A DNA stretch of 63,462 nt from Actinomycetes bacterium (GCA_025351565.1 JANXVR010000177.1:1-63462); one strand, 5' to 3'. Shown: positions 1 to 8,872, counted from the stretch's first letter. Translations and numbers: made by a program. Notes: generated from the sequence alone by a model not told the origin.

Positions 1-38
1 TGATAGCGCTGTTCCATGACACTGAGCTCCACCAGCAT
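1..38 (-). CDS. IS481-type transposase, N-terminal 12 codons only (runs off window)
   Basis: Read leftwards from an ATG at 38, the peptide begins MLVELSVMEQRYH, which looks like the start of IS481/integrase-core transposases, where a short 'ELSVVEQRY' stretch precedes the helix-turn-helix. A strong ribosome binding site (AGGAGG, 8 bases before the ATG) supports a real start. Only the first codons lie inside the window, so the DDE domain and intactness cannot be judged. Family assignment rests on a very short match and is an inference. Confidence 0.5.
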   Translation of the reverse strand, partial: MLVELSVMEQRY

Positions 39-110
39 GTCGCCCACCTCCTGTCGGCATCACCGGAGATGTCAAAGATCAGCCGGATCAGGTGTCAACG
101 ATCAGGTGAT
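39..110 (-). mobile_element. Probable terminal region of an IS481-type element
   Basis: Upstream of the partial transposase are two 13-bp near-identical direct repeats, TGTCAAAGATCAG at 70-82 and TGTCAACGATCAG at 93-105. Ends with repeated TGTCA(A)NGATCAG units are typical of IS481-like elements. The exact outer boundary cannot be set because the other end is outside the window. The element ends about 45 bp from the tRNA-Ala gene. Confidence 0.45.
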
Positions 111-151
111 GCCACTCCGTCGAGCATCACCCGAAACACGACAGCGTGCGG

Positions 152-224
152 TGGAGACGAGGGGGCTCGAACCCCTGACCCCCGGCTTGCAAAGCCGGTG
201 CTCTACCAACTGAGCTACGTCCCC
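152..224 (-). tRNA. tRNA-Ala (anticodon TGC)
   Basis: Read on the minus strand the sequence begins GGGGACGTAGCTCAGTTGG, folds into a cloverleaf with a seven-pair acceptor (one G-T pair), and carries anticodon TGC in the loop of a CCGGC/GCCGG stem. The T arm has the usual GGTTCGAGCC. Length is 73 nt without an encoded CCA. The matching tRNA-Ile lies about 28.8 kb to the right on the same strand. Confidence 0.95.
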
Positions 225-330
225 GCGTCATGCGTGGGGTCATAGGAAATAGTGGCAGAAAACACGTACTGCGCCCGACGCACCGGTTCGTGCGAGGGAC
301 GCAGCAGCGTTAGCGATGAAGCTGGTGAAG

Positions 331-573
331 CTACGAGCTGATCGAGCGGCGACGCTGGAGAGCCAGCACCGAAACGCCGACGATGACCAGGAACGTGAAT
401 GCCACCATGATCGGGCTCAGGTTCGCGCCGGTGAAGGCAGTTCCGCCGGCGCCGCCGACGCCACTGACCCCACCTGGGTGAGGGTGCGGGAGCGACGAAT
501 CCGCCAGCGCAGGAAGCGCCGTCACAACCATCACGAACAGCGACGCTCCCAAAGCTAGGGCCGTCTTCCTCAT
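331..573 (-). CDS. Small secreted protein with possible sortase-type C-terminal signal
   Basis: An 80-residue protein with a signal peptide (basic start MRKTALALG, hydrophobic core, ALA cleavage region near residue 24), a short Gly/Pro/His-rich middle, then TAFTG, a hydrophobic segment and a QRRR tail. That tripartite end resembles LAxTG signals recognised by class E sortases, although the first position is Thr rather than Leu. I chose the ATG at 573 because AGAGGAG sits at a good distance before it and the signal peptide starts there. No sortase gene is visible in the window. Function unknown. Confidence 0.6.
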   Translation of the reverse strand: MRKTALALGASLFVMVVTALPALADSSLPHPHPGGVSGVGGAGGTAFTGANLSPIMVAFTFLVIVGVSVLALQRRRSISS

Positions 574-827
574 CGTTGTTGCTCCTCTCACATCCGGTTC
601 GTGGGGCACGTAGGGGGGTGCGCCCCATCTGGGTGTGGATAGTACCCCTTTGGGCTTCCCCCGTACAAGCGTCGGATGGCCTAGGCAGGAAGCCCCTAAC
701 GAGCGATCGGTTTCACCCGCCTTTGTGGGCCGAACGTGCCGGTTGATACCATGCGGGCGGAGCCGCGGCGGAGAACTGGGCCCGGCTCCTTATTCATGAC
801 CTTCAGGCCTCGCAAGGAGGGAGCCCC

Positions 828-2216
828 ATGCAAGGACCCAGGGTGGCGGTGATCGGGCTCGACTGCGCGCCGGCAAAGCTCGTCTTCGACGATATGGCCA
901 GCGAGATGCCCAATATCCACAACCTCATGGGCTCCGGGCTCCACGGGCCGCTGGCCAGCATCACCCCTCCCATCACGGTGCCCGCCTGGGCGTGCGCGAT
1001 GACCGGGAAGGCCCCGGGCCAGCTGGGCATCTACGGTTTCCGCAATAGGAAGGACCACACCTACGACGGCCTCTCCCTGGCCACCTCGGACGCCGTCAAG
1101 GAGCCCACCGTCTGGGATCTCCTGGGAGAGCGTGGGAAGAAGTCGCTCCTGATCGGCGTCCCCCCCGGCTACCCGCCGAAGCCGGTCGAGGGCTGGCGCA
1201 TCTCCTGCTTCCTCACCCCCCCGTCCGCGAAGAACTTCACCGCCCCGGCCGAGCTCCAGGCCGAGGTCGAGGCCGAACTGGGCTCGGACCCCTACATCTT
1301 CGATATCCCCAACTTCCGCGAGAAGGGGCTGGAGTTCGTCATGGAGCAGGTCTACGCCATGACGAAGCGCCGGTTCCAGGTCGCTCGTCGGCTGATCCAG
1401 AACAAGCCGTGGGACTACTTCATGATGGTCGAGATGGGCCTGGACCGGCTCCAGCACGTGTTCTGGCAGTGCTGGGACCCCGGCCACCCGAAGTACGTAG
1501 CGGGCAACCAGTTCGAGAGCGCGTTCCAGAACTACTTCCGCTATCTGGACTCGGAGGTCGGATCGCTGATCGAGTTGATCCCCGAGGACGCGGTGACCAT
1601 CGTCATGTCCGACCACGGCGCCCGCCGGATGGAGGGCGGGGTGTGCATCAACGACTGGCTGATCCGCGAGGGGTACCTCACGCTGTCGGAGGACATCGAC
1701 GGTGTGGTGCCCATCGCGAAGGCCCCCGTCGACTGGAGCCGGACGATGGCCTGGGGAGACGGCGGCTACTACGGCCGGCTGTTCCTGAACATCAAGGGCC
1801 GTGAGCCTCAGGGCGTGATCGAGCCGTCCACGTACGACGAGGTGCGCGACGCGTTGGTCGCCCGGTTCGAGGCGATGCTCGGGGCCGATGGCAAGCCGAT
1901 GGGCACGAAGGTGCATAAGCCGCAAGACGTCTACCCGGAGGTCAGGGGCGTCGCGCCGGACCTCATCGTCTACTTCGGCGACCTGGACTGGCGCTCGGTC
2001 GGCACGGTCGGCAACCCCGACATCTTCACCCACGAGAACGACACGGGGCCCGATGGCGCCAACCACGACCCAACGGGCATCTTCGTGATGAAGAACGCGC
2101 CCGGCCAGGTCAACGGACCCAAGGCCGGGATGAACCTCGTAGACGTCGGACCGACCATCATGAACATGTACGGGATCGAGATCCCCGAGGGCGCGGTCGG
2201 ACGGAACTTCCTCTGA
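828..2216 (+). CDS. Alkaline phosphatase superfamily phosphodiesterase/nucleotide pyrophosphatase-type hydrolase
   Basis: A 462-residue cytoplasmic-looking protein of the type I phosphodiesterase/nucleotide pyrophosphatase branch of the alkaline phosphatase superfamily. Visible family features are the N-terminal metal-binding AVIGLDCA, a candidate nucleophile Thr in PPITVPAWACAMTGK, the MSDHG metal-binding motif in the middle and NHDPTGIF near the C-terminus. No signal peptide is seen. The ribosome binding site AAGGAGGGAG precedes the ATG. Superfamily members cleave phosphate or sulfate esters; with sulfotransferases nearby, action on an activated sugar or a polysaccharide substituent is an inference. 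It converges on the DUF4012 gene. Confidence 0.8.
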   Translation: MQGPRVAVIGLDCAPAKLVFDDMASEMPNIHNLMGSGLHGPLASITPPITVPAWACAMTGKAPGQLGIYGFRNRKDHTYDGLSLATSDAVKEPTVWDLLGERGKKSLLIGVPPGYPPKPVEGWRISCFLTPPSAKNFTAPAELQAEVEAELGSDPYIFDIPNFREKGLEFVMEQVYAMTKRRFQVARRLIQNKPWDYFMMVEMGLDRLQHVFWQCWDPGHPKYVAGNQFESAFQNYFRYLDSEVGSLIELIPEDAVTIVMSDHGARRMEGGVCINDWLIREGYLTLSEDIDGVVPIAKAPVDWSRTMAWGDGGYYGRLFLNIKGREPQGVIEPSTYDEVRDALVARFEAMLGADGKPMGTKVHKPQDVYPEVRGVAPDLIVYFGDLDWRSVGTVGNPDIFTHENDTGPDGANHDPTGIFVMKNAPGQVNGPKAGMNLVDVGPTIMNMYGIEIPEGAVGRNFL

Positions 2217-2224
2217 CCGAGCGG

Positions 2225-4156
2225 CTAGCCGCTGAAGTCCACCGTGAAGAGCATCCGGTGTGTGGGGGTGCCGCTCCAGACTGCCGTGGTCCCAGCGATC
2301 TGCATGGACGGGCTCGTTGACGTTATGTGCGCTCCATCGGGGACCACGACCACGACGCGAAGCGTGGTCGGCCGCACCGTGGTCTGCCCCAGGTATGTGA
2401 GCTGGTAGGTGCCGCCCGATCCGCTTGGCTTCCACGCGCCGCGCCGGAAGCTGTCGATCCTGAGATCGCTCGTCTGCCCGCTGGGCGTGCGGAAGAACCC
2501 CTGGAAGAAGACGTGTCCCAGCTCGGTCCCCGATCCAAGGTTCACCGGCACACCATCTTTCGTCGCGGAGAGGAACTCGCAGGCCGCGCCGCAGTACACG
2601 TTCAGGAGTTGCGAACTCTCACCGGCCCTCGAGAAACCGGGATGCGGCCCGATCACGTAGGCAGGTTGGCCGGAGGTCGGCGCGTTGTTGGTCAGCCGAA
2701 CCTCCGTCGTACCGGCAGCGGTGCCGCCCTCCGCCAGGACTGCTGTGTACGTGACCGACCGGTCCTGGTAGTAGTCAACCTTGTTCGCGCCGGCGCTGTT
2801 CTCGATAACCGCGAGGAAGTCCCCCGACGCCGCGGGCAGCGCCCCTCCCGCGCCAGTGCCGCGGAGCCCCTGTTCGATGACGGGGTCGGTGCTGTACACG
2901 AGGATGTGGCCCTCACCGACCGAAGCGGCCAGGATCTTGAGATCCGGGATCGACACCTTCGGTCCGTGGACGAATCCCTGGACCACCGCGGTGGCGACGG
3001 CGCCAAGCACCTGTTTGCGCACGTTCGGGTTCGGGAAGATCGAGAACGCCCTGTTGGTAACGAGCGAGACGACATTAGCTGCACTCACGCGGGTGCCCAG
3101 CTTCGGGATCTCGGTCGCCCCCTCGACGCGCAGGAGCGCCTTCAGCGCGAAGGGATCCGTGAAGATGACGCCGTCCAGCTGCACCCCTTCGGCGACCTTG
3201 TAAGCATTGAGGATCGCCTGGGCGGCCGTCGGGAAGTCCGGCGTGAGGTTGATCGCCAGCCAGAACCGTTCGCCGCTGCGGAACTGGTTGTAGTTCTTGG
3301 CGTACTCGGCGCTCGGCGCCGGAACCTGGTTCAACGGTGGGATCGGGAGCGATTGGATCGGCTTGAACGGGGCGAAGCTGAACCGCCCGTTGTCGACGGT
3401 GAGGATCGTGTAGGCACCGATGACACCGCCGGTGCCTCGCTGCTCGGCCGGGTCCTGTGCGGTCAGGAGGTAGTTCCGCGGTGCGTCCTGTCCCAGGAAT
3501 GTCGGGAGCCCTTGCAGGATCGATGAGCTGCTGTGAACCTCGGCTTGCAGCGAACCGAGCTGCGCGAGCAGGAGCGTTCTGGCGTTCGCGACGGGACCAA
3601 CCAGGAAGGAACCTGGTGACTTTCGAACGGAGGCCAGCGCTTGGGTGAGCAGCACGTCGGCGCGAGATACGGCTTGCGTCAGCGGCGTCAGGGCGTCGAT
3701 GGAGAACCCTCCGCCGTTCGGTGAAAGCGCCGCGAGTCCACCCGGAGTCTGAACGACCGCCGCCGCCATGAGCCCGCCGGCGTCTGAGGCCGTCCCGCCG
3801 GCATCGGCGATCGCCAGCGTGGTCTCGGCGCTGTGGCCCAACCCCGGCATCCACCCTGTGGCCTTCAGGAAGAGCCCGGGCGCACCGCCCCGGACCGAGT
3901 GGAACCGTTCTCCGGCCAGCGCGAAGGCGTGTTGCGCTCCCGCCGCATCACCGTTGATGAGATCCGCCCGGGCCTGACGCAGGTCGGCCTGCGCTGCAAG
4001 GAGAGAGCGACGAACGGACAGGGTCGCGAGCAGGGCGCCGGCCACGATCAACAGCAGGAGCACGGCAACCGACCCACCAAGCCAAAGACGCCGCGCCCTT
4101 CTGCGCCGTTGCTTGGGAAGCGGGTCGGACGGCGGATCGGCCGGGTCACTCGCCAT
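2225..4156 (-). CDS. DUF4012 domain-containing membrane-anchored protein
   Basis: A 643-residue protein with a basic, proline-rich cytoplasmic start, one transmembrane segment at about residues 26-48, and a long extracytoplasmic part containing the DUF4012 hallmark region (DPAEQRGTGGVIGAYTIL, about residue 235). DUF4012 proteins recur in actinobacterial polysaccharide loci, but their biochemical role is not established. The gene diverges from the TIG-domain gene across a ~190-bp spacer and converges on the phosphodiesterase gene with 8 bp between the stops, where a 14-bp perfect palindrome (2220-2233) spans the junction. Confidence 0.85.
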   Translation of the reverse strand: MASDPADPPSDPLPKQRRRRARRLWLGGSVAVLLLLIVAGALLATLSVRRSLLAAQADLRQARADLINGDAAGAQHAFALAGERFHSVRGGAPGLFLKATGWMPGLGHSAETTLAIADAGGTASDAGGLMAAAVVQTPGGLAALSPNGGGFSIDALTPLTQAVSRADVLLTQALASVRKSPGSFLVGPVANARTLLLAQLGSLQAEVHSSSSILQGLPTFLGQDAPRNYLLTAQDPAEQRGTGGVIGAYTILTVDNGRFSFAPFKPIQSLPIPPLNQVPAPSAEYAKNYNQFRSGERFWLAINLTPDFPTAAQAILNAYKVAEGVQLDGVIFTDPFALKALLRVEGATEIPKLGTRVSAANVVSLVTNRAFSIFPNPNVRKQVLGAVATAVVQGFVHGPKVSIPDLKILAASVGEGHILVYSTDPVIEQGLRGTGAGGALPAASGDFLAVIENSAGANKVDYYQDRSVTYTAVLAEGGTAAGTTEVRLTNNAPTSGQPAYVIGPHPGFSRAGESSQLLNVYCGAACEFLSATKDGVPVNLGSGTELGHVFFQGFFRTPSGQTSDLRIDSFRRGAWKPSGSGGTYQLTYLGQTTVRPTTLRVVVVVPDGAHITSTSPSMQIAGTTAVWSGTPTHRMLFTVDFSG

Positions 4157-4218
4157 GAGGTCGCAAAGCCTAGCAGCAGCGATTCCTACGTCAGGCCTAG
4201 GCCAAACGGCATAGCCCA

Positions 4219-4271
4219 GCGACCTTCAGCCTGTTTCGAAGGGGGTGTCGCATGGCTAAACTTTAGGTCGC
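4219..4271 (+). promoter_or_regulatory. Inverted repeat in the DUF4012/TIG divergent spacer
   Basis: Two perfect 7-bp arms, GCGACCT (4219-4225) and AGGTCGC (4265-4271), enclose 39 bases in the spacer between two divergent genes. A 10-bp palindrome GGCCTAGGCC lies just to the left at 4194-4203. This could be an RNA leader stem or an operator; no known riboswitch core was recognised. Confidence 0.3.
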
Positions 4272-4344
4272 CCGGCCGCCTCGACCGGGGCTCGACAAGG
4301 GGCTGGCCCCCAAGATGTTCGCTTACCTAGGAGGTCTCCGAAAG

Positions 4345-6507
4345 ATGGTCGGTCGCGTTCGGATCCGTCGTCGGTCGCGCGCGGTTGGAATGGTTGCGCT
4401 TTCCGCAGTGATGGTCACGTCGTTCGCCGGTGCCGGAATGCTTCTCGACGCAGTGGCCGCGCGCGCCGCCATCTCAGTCGGAGCCGACGGAGGGGTGTGG
4501 GGAGTCAACGGCCGGATCCGTGCCATGGTGCGGATCGGAGACACCCTATATCTGGGTGGGAGCTTCGACCAGGCGGTGAGTCCAAACGGCGCCACCTCGG
4601 TCCCCCGTCATAACCTCGCGGCGATCGATGTCACCACCGGTGCGCTCCTCCCGTGGGCTCCGTCGGCAGACAACCCAGGCGGGAGCGGAGTGGCGGCGTC
4701 CGGCGCCGTGTTCGGGATGGCGACGGATGGAACCCAACTCTTCCTCACCGGCGACTTCACCACCATCACCTGGACGGCTCCCGACGGCGTAACGCAGACC
4801 GTCTCTCCGCGCCTACGCTTCGCCTCGATCTCGCCCGATCAGTACGGCAGCCTATTGGACCTGCAGGCCAGCTCGGACACCAGGCAACGAGCGCTGGTGC
4901 TGTCCGGAACCACCCTGTACATCGGCGGTGAGTTCGCCCAGATGGACGGACAGGCGCGGACGCGACTAGCCGCCATCGACCTCTCCTCAACTCCACCCGG
5001 GGCGCTGTCGCCGTGGGCGCCGACAGCCAACAGCTCGATCACCACCATGGCTCTGGCCTCCACCGGGAACATCATGATCGGGGGCACCTTCACCGCTGTT
5101 AACGGGAGCGTGGTTCAAACCCACCTGGCCGCGATCGACCCTGCCGGAAACGCGGCACCGTGGGCCGTCCACCCGGCCTACAAGGTGTTGAGCTTGGTCT
5201 CGCAGGGGCCAAGCGTCTACGTGGGAACGGGAGGTCGCGGCAATGCCGTCACCGCGTTCGACGGCGTCGGCCACCTGCTGTGGACGCGCCATACCAACGG
5301 CGACGTGCAAGCCGTCGGATTCTGTCAGGGTCAGGTGATCGCCGGTGGCCATTTCGGCAAGGTTGGGCTGATCCGTATCCCGAAGCTCGCTGCCTTTGAC
5401 CCAGTGACCGGGAACGTCGACATCACCTGGCAACCGCATCCGGCCGGCGGCACGTTCGGTGTCTGGTCGCTCCTGGGAACCTCCAACAAGTTGTTCGCGG
5501 GGGGTGACTTCACCAGCGTCGGTGGCCAGATAGCTGAGCATTTCGCGCAGTTCTCCACCGGTCCTGCGATCGTCGGCGTGTCGCCAACCGGTGGGCCCGA
5601 GGGGACCACCGTACAGATCTCGGGCAAGACCTTCACCGGCACCAGCCAGGTGGACTTCAACGGAACCCCCGCGACCTTCACCGTCGACGCGGACAACCTG
5701 ATCACGACAACCGTTCCCTTGGGTGCAAGCAGTGGATCTATCCACGTGGTTACGCCTGATGGGACAGCCACCAGCCCTCAGACCTTTACGGTATTCCCGA
5801 CGATCATTGGCTTCACTCCGGACCACGGACCAGTGGGAACCAGCGTGACCATCACTGGAACTCACCTCAGTGCCGCGACGAAGGTGAAGTTTGGTGGATA
5901 CCCAGCGCTGACGTTCACGGTGGACTCCTCGACGCAGATCACGGCTCAAGTCCCCCCGAGTGCGATCGACGGACCCGTCCTGGTGAGCACGCCGGACGGT
6001 GACGTAACGAGCGCCGGCAGCTATACCGTTACGCCCAACATCACGAACCTCTCGGTCAACAGCGCCCACGTCGGCGACTCGATCACGATCACGGGCACCA
6101 CGCTGCTGGGTACCACAGACGTGTCGTTCAACGGCGCTCCTGCGACATCGTTCGTCGTGAACTCCCGGACCCAGGTGGTGGTGACCGTGCCGGTAGGCGC
6201 GACCACAGGACTAGTCAGTCTCACCACACCGGACGGGACAGCCGTGAGCCCCACCACGCTCAAGATCTTGCCGTCGATCATCGGGTTCAGCCCCACGACC
6301 GGCCCCGTCGGGACCGTCATCACGATCTCGGGCTACAACCTCATCGGTTCGACGAAGGTGAAGTTCGCCGGAACGAATGCCGTCTTCACGGTGGACTCGG
6401 ATCAGCAGATCACGGCGACCGTTCCGATCGGCGCGGTGTCCGGAACCATCGTCGTGGTAACCCCCACTGGCTCTGCCACAAGCGTAACCACCTTCACCGT
6501 CACGTGA
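4345..6507 (+). CDS. Secreted protein with propeller-like repeats and four TIG/IPT domains
   Basis: A 720-residue exported protein. An Arg-rich n-region and hydrophobic core form a signal peptide (residues 1-40). Residues ~45-400 contain repeated units of the kind TLYIGGEFAQMDG...LAAIDLS, resembling delta-60 or Kelch-like propeller blades. From about residue 406 to the end are four tandem ~79-residue TIG/IPT immunoglobulin-like domains, each with GPVGTxVTISG and VDFNG-type motifs. No anchor is seen, so it is probably released or bound to the surface noncovalently. I chose ATG 4345, not 4315, because AGGAGGT lies 9 bases before it and the signal peptide begins there. A role as a surface or matrix adhesin is an inference. 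Confidence 0.8.
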   Translation: MVGRVRIRRRSRAVGMVALSAVMVTSFAGAGMLLDAVAARAAISVGADGGVWGVNGRIRAMVRIGDTLYLGGSFDQAVSPNGATSVPRHNLAAIDVTTGALLPWAPSADNPGGSGVAASGAVFGMATDGTQLFLTGDFTTITWTAPDGVTQTVSPRLRFASISPDQYGSLLDLQASSDTRQRALVLSGTTLYIGGEFAQMDGQARTRLAAIDLSSTPPGALSPWAPTANSSITTMALASTGNIMIGGTFTAVNGSVVQTHLAAIDPAGNAAPWAVHPAYKVLSLVSQGPSVYVGTGGRGNAVTAFDGVGHLLWTRHTNGDVQAVGFCQGQVIAGGHFGKVGLIRIPKLAAFDPVTGNVDITWQPHPAGGTFGVWSLLGTSNKLFAGGDFTSVGGQIAEHFAQFSTGPAIVGVSPTGGPEGTTVQISGKTFTGTSQVDFNGTPATFTVDADNLITTTVPLGASSGSIHVVTPDGTATSPQTFTVFPTIIGFTPDHGPVGTSVTITGTHLSAATKVKFGGYPALTFTVDSSTQITAQVPPSAIDGPVLVSTPDGDVTSAGSYTVTPNITNLSVNSAHVGDSITITGTTLLGTTDVSFNGAPATSFVVNSRTQVVVTVPVGATTGLVSLTTPDGTAVSPTTLKILPSIIGFSPTTGPVGTVITISGYNLIGSTKVKFAGTNAVFTVDSDQQITATVPIGAVSGTIVVVTPTGSATSVTTFTVT

Positions 6508-6516
6508 AACTGCGGC

Positions 6517-7482
6517 CTACAGGAAGTAGGCCCGCTTCCCCGCGGACTTGAACGCCGAAAGAGATCGAGAGTTCGTGGTCACCCGGTAGTCGACCTTGGC
6601 GCCGTTGAATACCCATCGCGTGTTGGAGTAAATCGCCCCTTTAACCTCGGGCCAAGACTTGATAGCTGCAGCCGCGTCGGCGATCCAGTTGGCCTTGCGA
6701 CTGGCCTTACCGCCCATGTTCCCACAGGCCGCGTCCTCGACGGAGCCCCATTCGGGGATGAACATGCCATGGCCCTTCGCCTTCGCGTAGTCCCGCGCCG
6801 GCTTGAAGATCTCCGAGAAGCTCCGCCAGCCCCCCGTGGGGTCGCAAGCGCCCCGGTTGTACCCGTCCACGCCGTAGAGGGTGCCCGATGTCAACGGCAT
6901 CCACTGGTCGATCCCGCCGTGACCGCCGTTGTAGGTGGAGGCCATGAAGGTGGGCACCCATGTCAACTTGGCCGCGCCGGTCGAAGTGAACAGGGTGTGG
7001 ATACGGGACCAAGCAGCCTTGAACTCGCTCGCGTTGCCGTTGGCCGGGTCGTTCTCCGGCTCGTGGTGGAAGCAGAAGTACGCGGGCCGCCCCCAGGCTC
7101 TCAGGGACCTGCCTTGCGCGATGATCTGCGTGTCGTGAGCGCCGTTCGCGATAGACGCCCAAGAGATCGCTTCGCCGCCGATCTTCTTCGCATGCCACGC
7201 GATGAACGGTGTGTGCCCTGTTCTCGCAGCCCACCTGTCGTAGTTGTCCGGAAGCGGTCGATCCCACGCCGCGTACTGCCGAACGACGGCCAGTTTGCGG
7301 CCAATCTTCGCCTCGAAGTTCCTGGTCGCCTGCTCGGTGGACTCCGTGGTGTAGGGGTCGGTCCGAGCTCCCCACAGGCACGACGAGGTGGCTGACGCCG
7401 GATCCGGCCACCCGACCTGCGAGCCGAGCGCGACGCCGGCACCGGCCAACGCGGATGCCCTCAAGAAATCACGTCGATCCAT
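6517..7482 (-). CDS. Tat-exported GH26-like glycoside hydrolase
   Basis: A 321-residue protein starting with a twin-arginine signal (MDRRDFLRAS) followed by a TIM-barrel-like sequence resembling the beta-mannanase family GH26. Candidate acid/base is Glu141 in CFHHEPEND and candidate nucleophile is Glu244 in FIPEWGS, about 100 residues later as in clan GH-A. A paralogue lies at 18080-19117. Placement inside a polysaccharide locus suggests trimming, release or turnover of the product; substrate is not predictable from sequence. It converges on the TIG-domain gene with 9 bp between the stop codons. Confidence 0.7.
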   Translation of the reverse strand: MDRRDFLRASALAGAGVALGSQVGWPDPASATSSCLWGARTDPYTTESTEQATRNFEAKIGRKLAVVRQYAAWDRPLPDNYDRWAARTGHTPFIAWHAKKIGGEAISWASIANGAHDTQIIAQGRSLRAWGRPAYFCFHHEPENDPANGNASEFKAAWSRIHTLFTSTGAAKLTWVPTFMASTYNGGHGGIDQWMPLTSGTLYGVDGYNRGACDPTGGWRSFSEIFKPARDYAKAKGHGMFIPEWGSVEDAACGNMGGKASRKANWIADAAAAIKSWPEVKGAIYSNTRWVFNGAKVDYRVTTNSRSLSAFKSAGKRAYFL

Positions 7483-7640
7483 CTGCTGTTCCTTTCGGAT
7501 CTGGGCTGCGTTGTTGGTGGTTCAGGGGGGTGCAGCGCCATCCGGTGCTTCGCGAGCCGCAGCACCATGGTGCGGTGGCGGCTCAGGTTCGACCCTACCA
7601 ATCCTTCTCGGCATGTCAACCGCCCAGTACGATGTCGTGC

Positions 7641-8522
7641 ATGACCGACGTATCGCGATGGGTCCGTTCAAAGGTTCCGACATCGATGAAGAGCACCCTG
7701 GCCAAGCGGCTGGAAGATATCGGAACGACGACAAGCGCGATGCGGATATTACCGTCGTTCCTGGTGGCAGGAACCCAGCGATCCGGGAGCAGCTCGCTGT
7801 ATGAATACCTGGTCAATCACCCCGCAGTTGGTCGCTCCATCATCGAGGAAGTGCACTACTTCGATTGGAACTACACAAAGGGCATGCGGTGGTACAGAGG
7901 GCACTTTCCCACCTCCGCGAAGGCGGCCTACCTCAAGGTCCGGTCGGGCGTCCCCGCGATCACCGGTGAGGCGACGCCGTACTACATCTTCCATCCCCTT
8001 GCCCCGCAACGGATCGCGCAGGACCTGCCCGGCGTGAGACTCCTGGTGACGCTCCGCGATCCCGTGGATCGCGCGTATTCCCACTACTCACACGAAGTGG
8101 CGATGGGGCTGGAGCCCTTGTCCTTCGACGAGGCGTTAGCTCAGGAGGAGCTGCGTTTGGAGGGCGAGGTCGAGAAGATCGTGAAGGAGCCCACCTACCG
8201 CGGGTTCAACCATCAGCACTTCTCGTACTTCTCGCGCGGGGTGTACGCGGATCAGCTGGAGCACCTGTACTCGCTGTTCCCGCGTGAACGTGTCTTCGTG
8301 GTCACTAGCGACGAGCTGTCGAAAGATCCCGCATCAGCGTATGCGCGAGCGCTCAAGTTCTTAGGGCTGCCGCCACACACGCTCGCGACGTTCCCCAGAC
8401 ACAGCGCCGGGTCGTACACGCCGATGGAGCCGACGACGCGAGAGCGACTGAGTGCTCGCTACGCGGAGCCGAACGAACGCCTGTATCGGTTGCTCAGGGT
8501 CGACCCGTTCTGGCCGAACTGA
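7641..8522 (+). CDS. Sulfotransferase (PAPS-dependent), copy A
   Basis: A 293-residue sulfotransferase-fold protein. The 5'-phosphosulfate loop is seen in FLVAGTQRSGSSSLYEYL, and the 3'-phosphate binding motif in LRDPVDRAYSHYSHE. The family moves sulfate from PAPS to sugar hydroxyls; the closest general resemblance is to heparan-sulfate-type sulfotransferases. The start is uncertain: ATG 7641 was chosen, with ATG 7632 and 7686 also possible and no clear ribosome binding site for any. One of five sulfotransferases in this locus. No PAPS-synthesis genes occur in the window. Confidence 0.8.
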   Translation: MTDVSRWVRSKVPTSMKSTLAKRLEDIGTTTSAMRILPSFLVAGTQRSGSSSLYEYLVNHPAVGRSIIEEVHYFDWNYTKGMRWYRGHFPTSAKAAYLKVRSGVPAITGEATPYYIFHPLAPQRIAQDLPGVRLLVTLRDPVDRAYSHYSHEVAMGLEPLSFDEALAQEELRLEGEVEKIVKEPTYRGFNHQHFSYFSRGVYADQLEHLYSLFPRERVFVVTSDELSKDPASAYARALKFLGLPPHTLATFPRHSAGSYTPMEPTTRERLSARYAEPNERLYRLLRVDPFWPN

Positions 8523-8526
8523 CCGC

Positions 8527-8872
8527 TCAGTTGAACGGCCATGTTGGGAACTGCTGCGTCTGGCGCTCCAGGCCCTTCAAGTTGATCGTCGTCCGCGCCC
8601 CAACGGTGTATCGCCTGCCAAGGCTCTGCTTACGCAAGGTTCCGTTGCTTCAGCCAGTGGAGAGGGTGTCGCTCAGCATTGATGCACCACGGACTCCGCT
8701 CCGATCCTGCGCGGTGCGCGTCGGGGCGGACCCAAACGTCGAACCGCTGAATGACCAACCGAGACCATGTTCCCGTCCTGCTGAACCGCGTACAGCTCAC
8801 CTGGGACTGCGCCGGGGTTCGTTGTAGGCACGATCTCGCCGCCAGTCAACTGCGTCAGTATCAGCCAAAAGG
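8527..8872 (-). pseudogene. Decayed remnant of a secreted-protein C-terminus
   Basis: No intact gene spans this stretch, but the minus strand can be read as protein-like segments broken by one frameshift and one in-frame TGA. From the right are a segment containing GGEIVPTTNPGAVPGELY, then after a shift GWSFSGSTFGSAPTRTAQ, then after a TGA a terminal segment with YTVGARTTINLKG ending in FPTWPFN and a stop at 8527-8529. The composition (Thr/Gly/Ser, beta-rich) resembles an extracellular protein. This is my reading of an otherwise empty ~390-bp gap and has no family match. Confidence 0.35.

Noticed and set aside
2220-2233. AGCGGCTAGCCGCT palindrome as a bidirectional terminator
   Set aside because: It has no loop and no T tract, and it contains one gene's stop codon, so it may be coincidental.
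696-2435. A long minus-strand reading frame opposite the phosphodiesterase gene
   Set aside because: It is antisense to a clear family member with a good ribosome binding site, has shadow-like His/Arg/Asp-rich composition and no motif.
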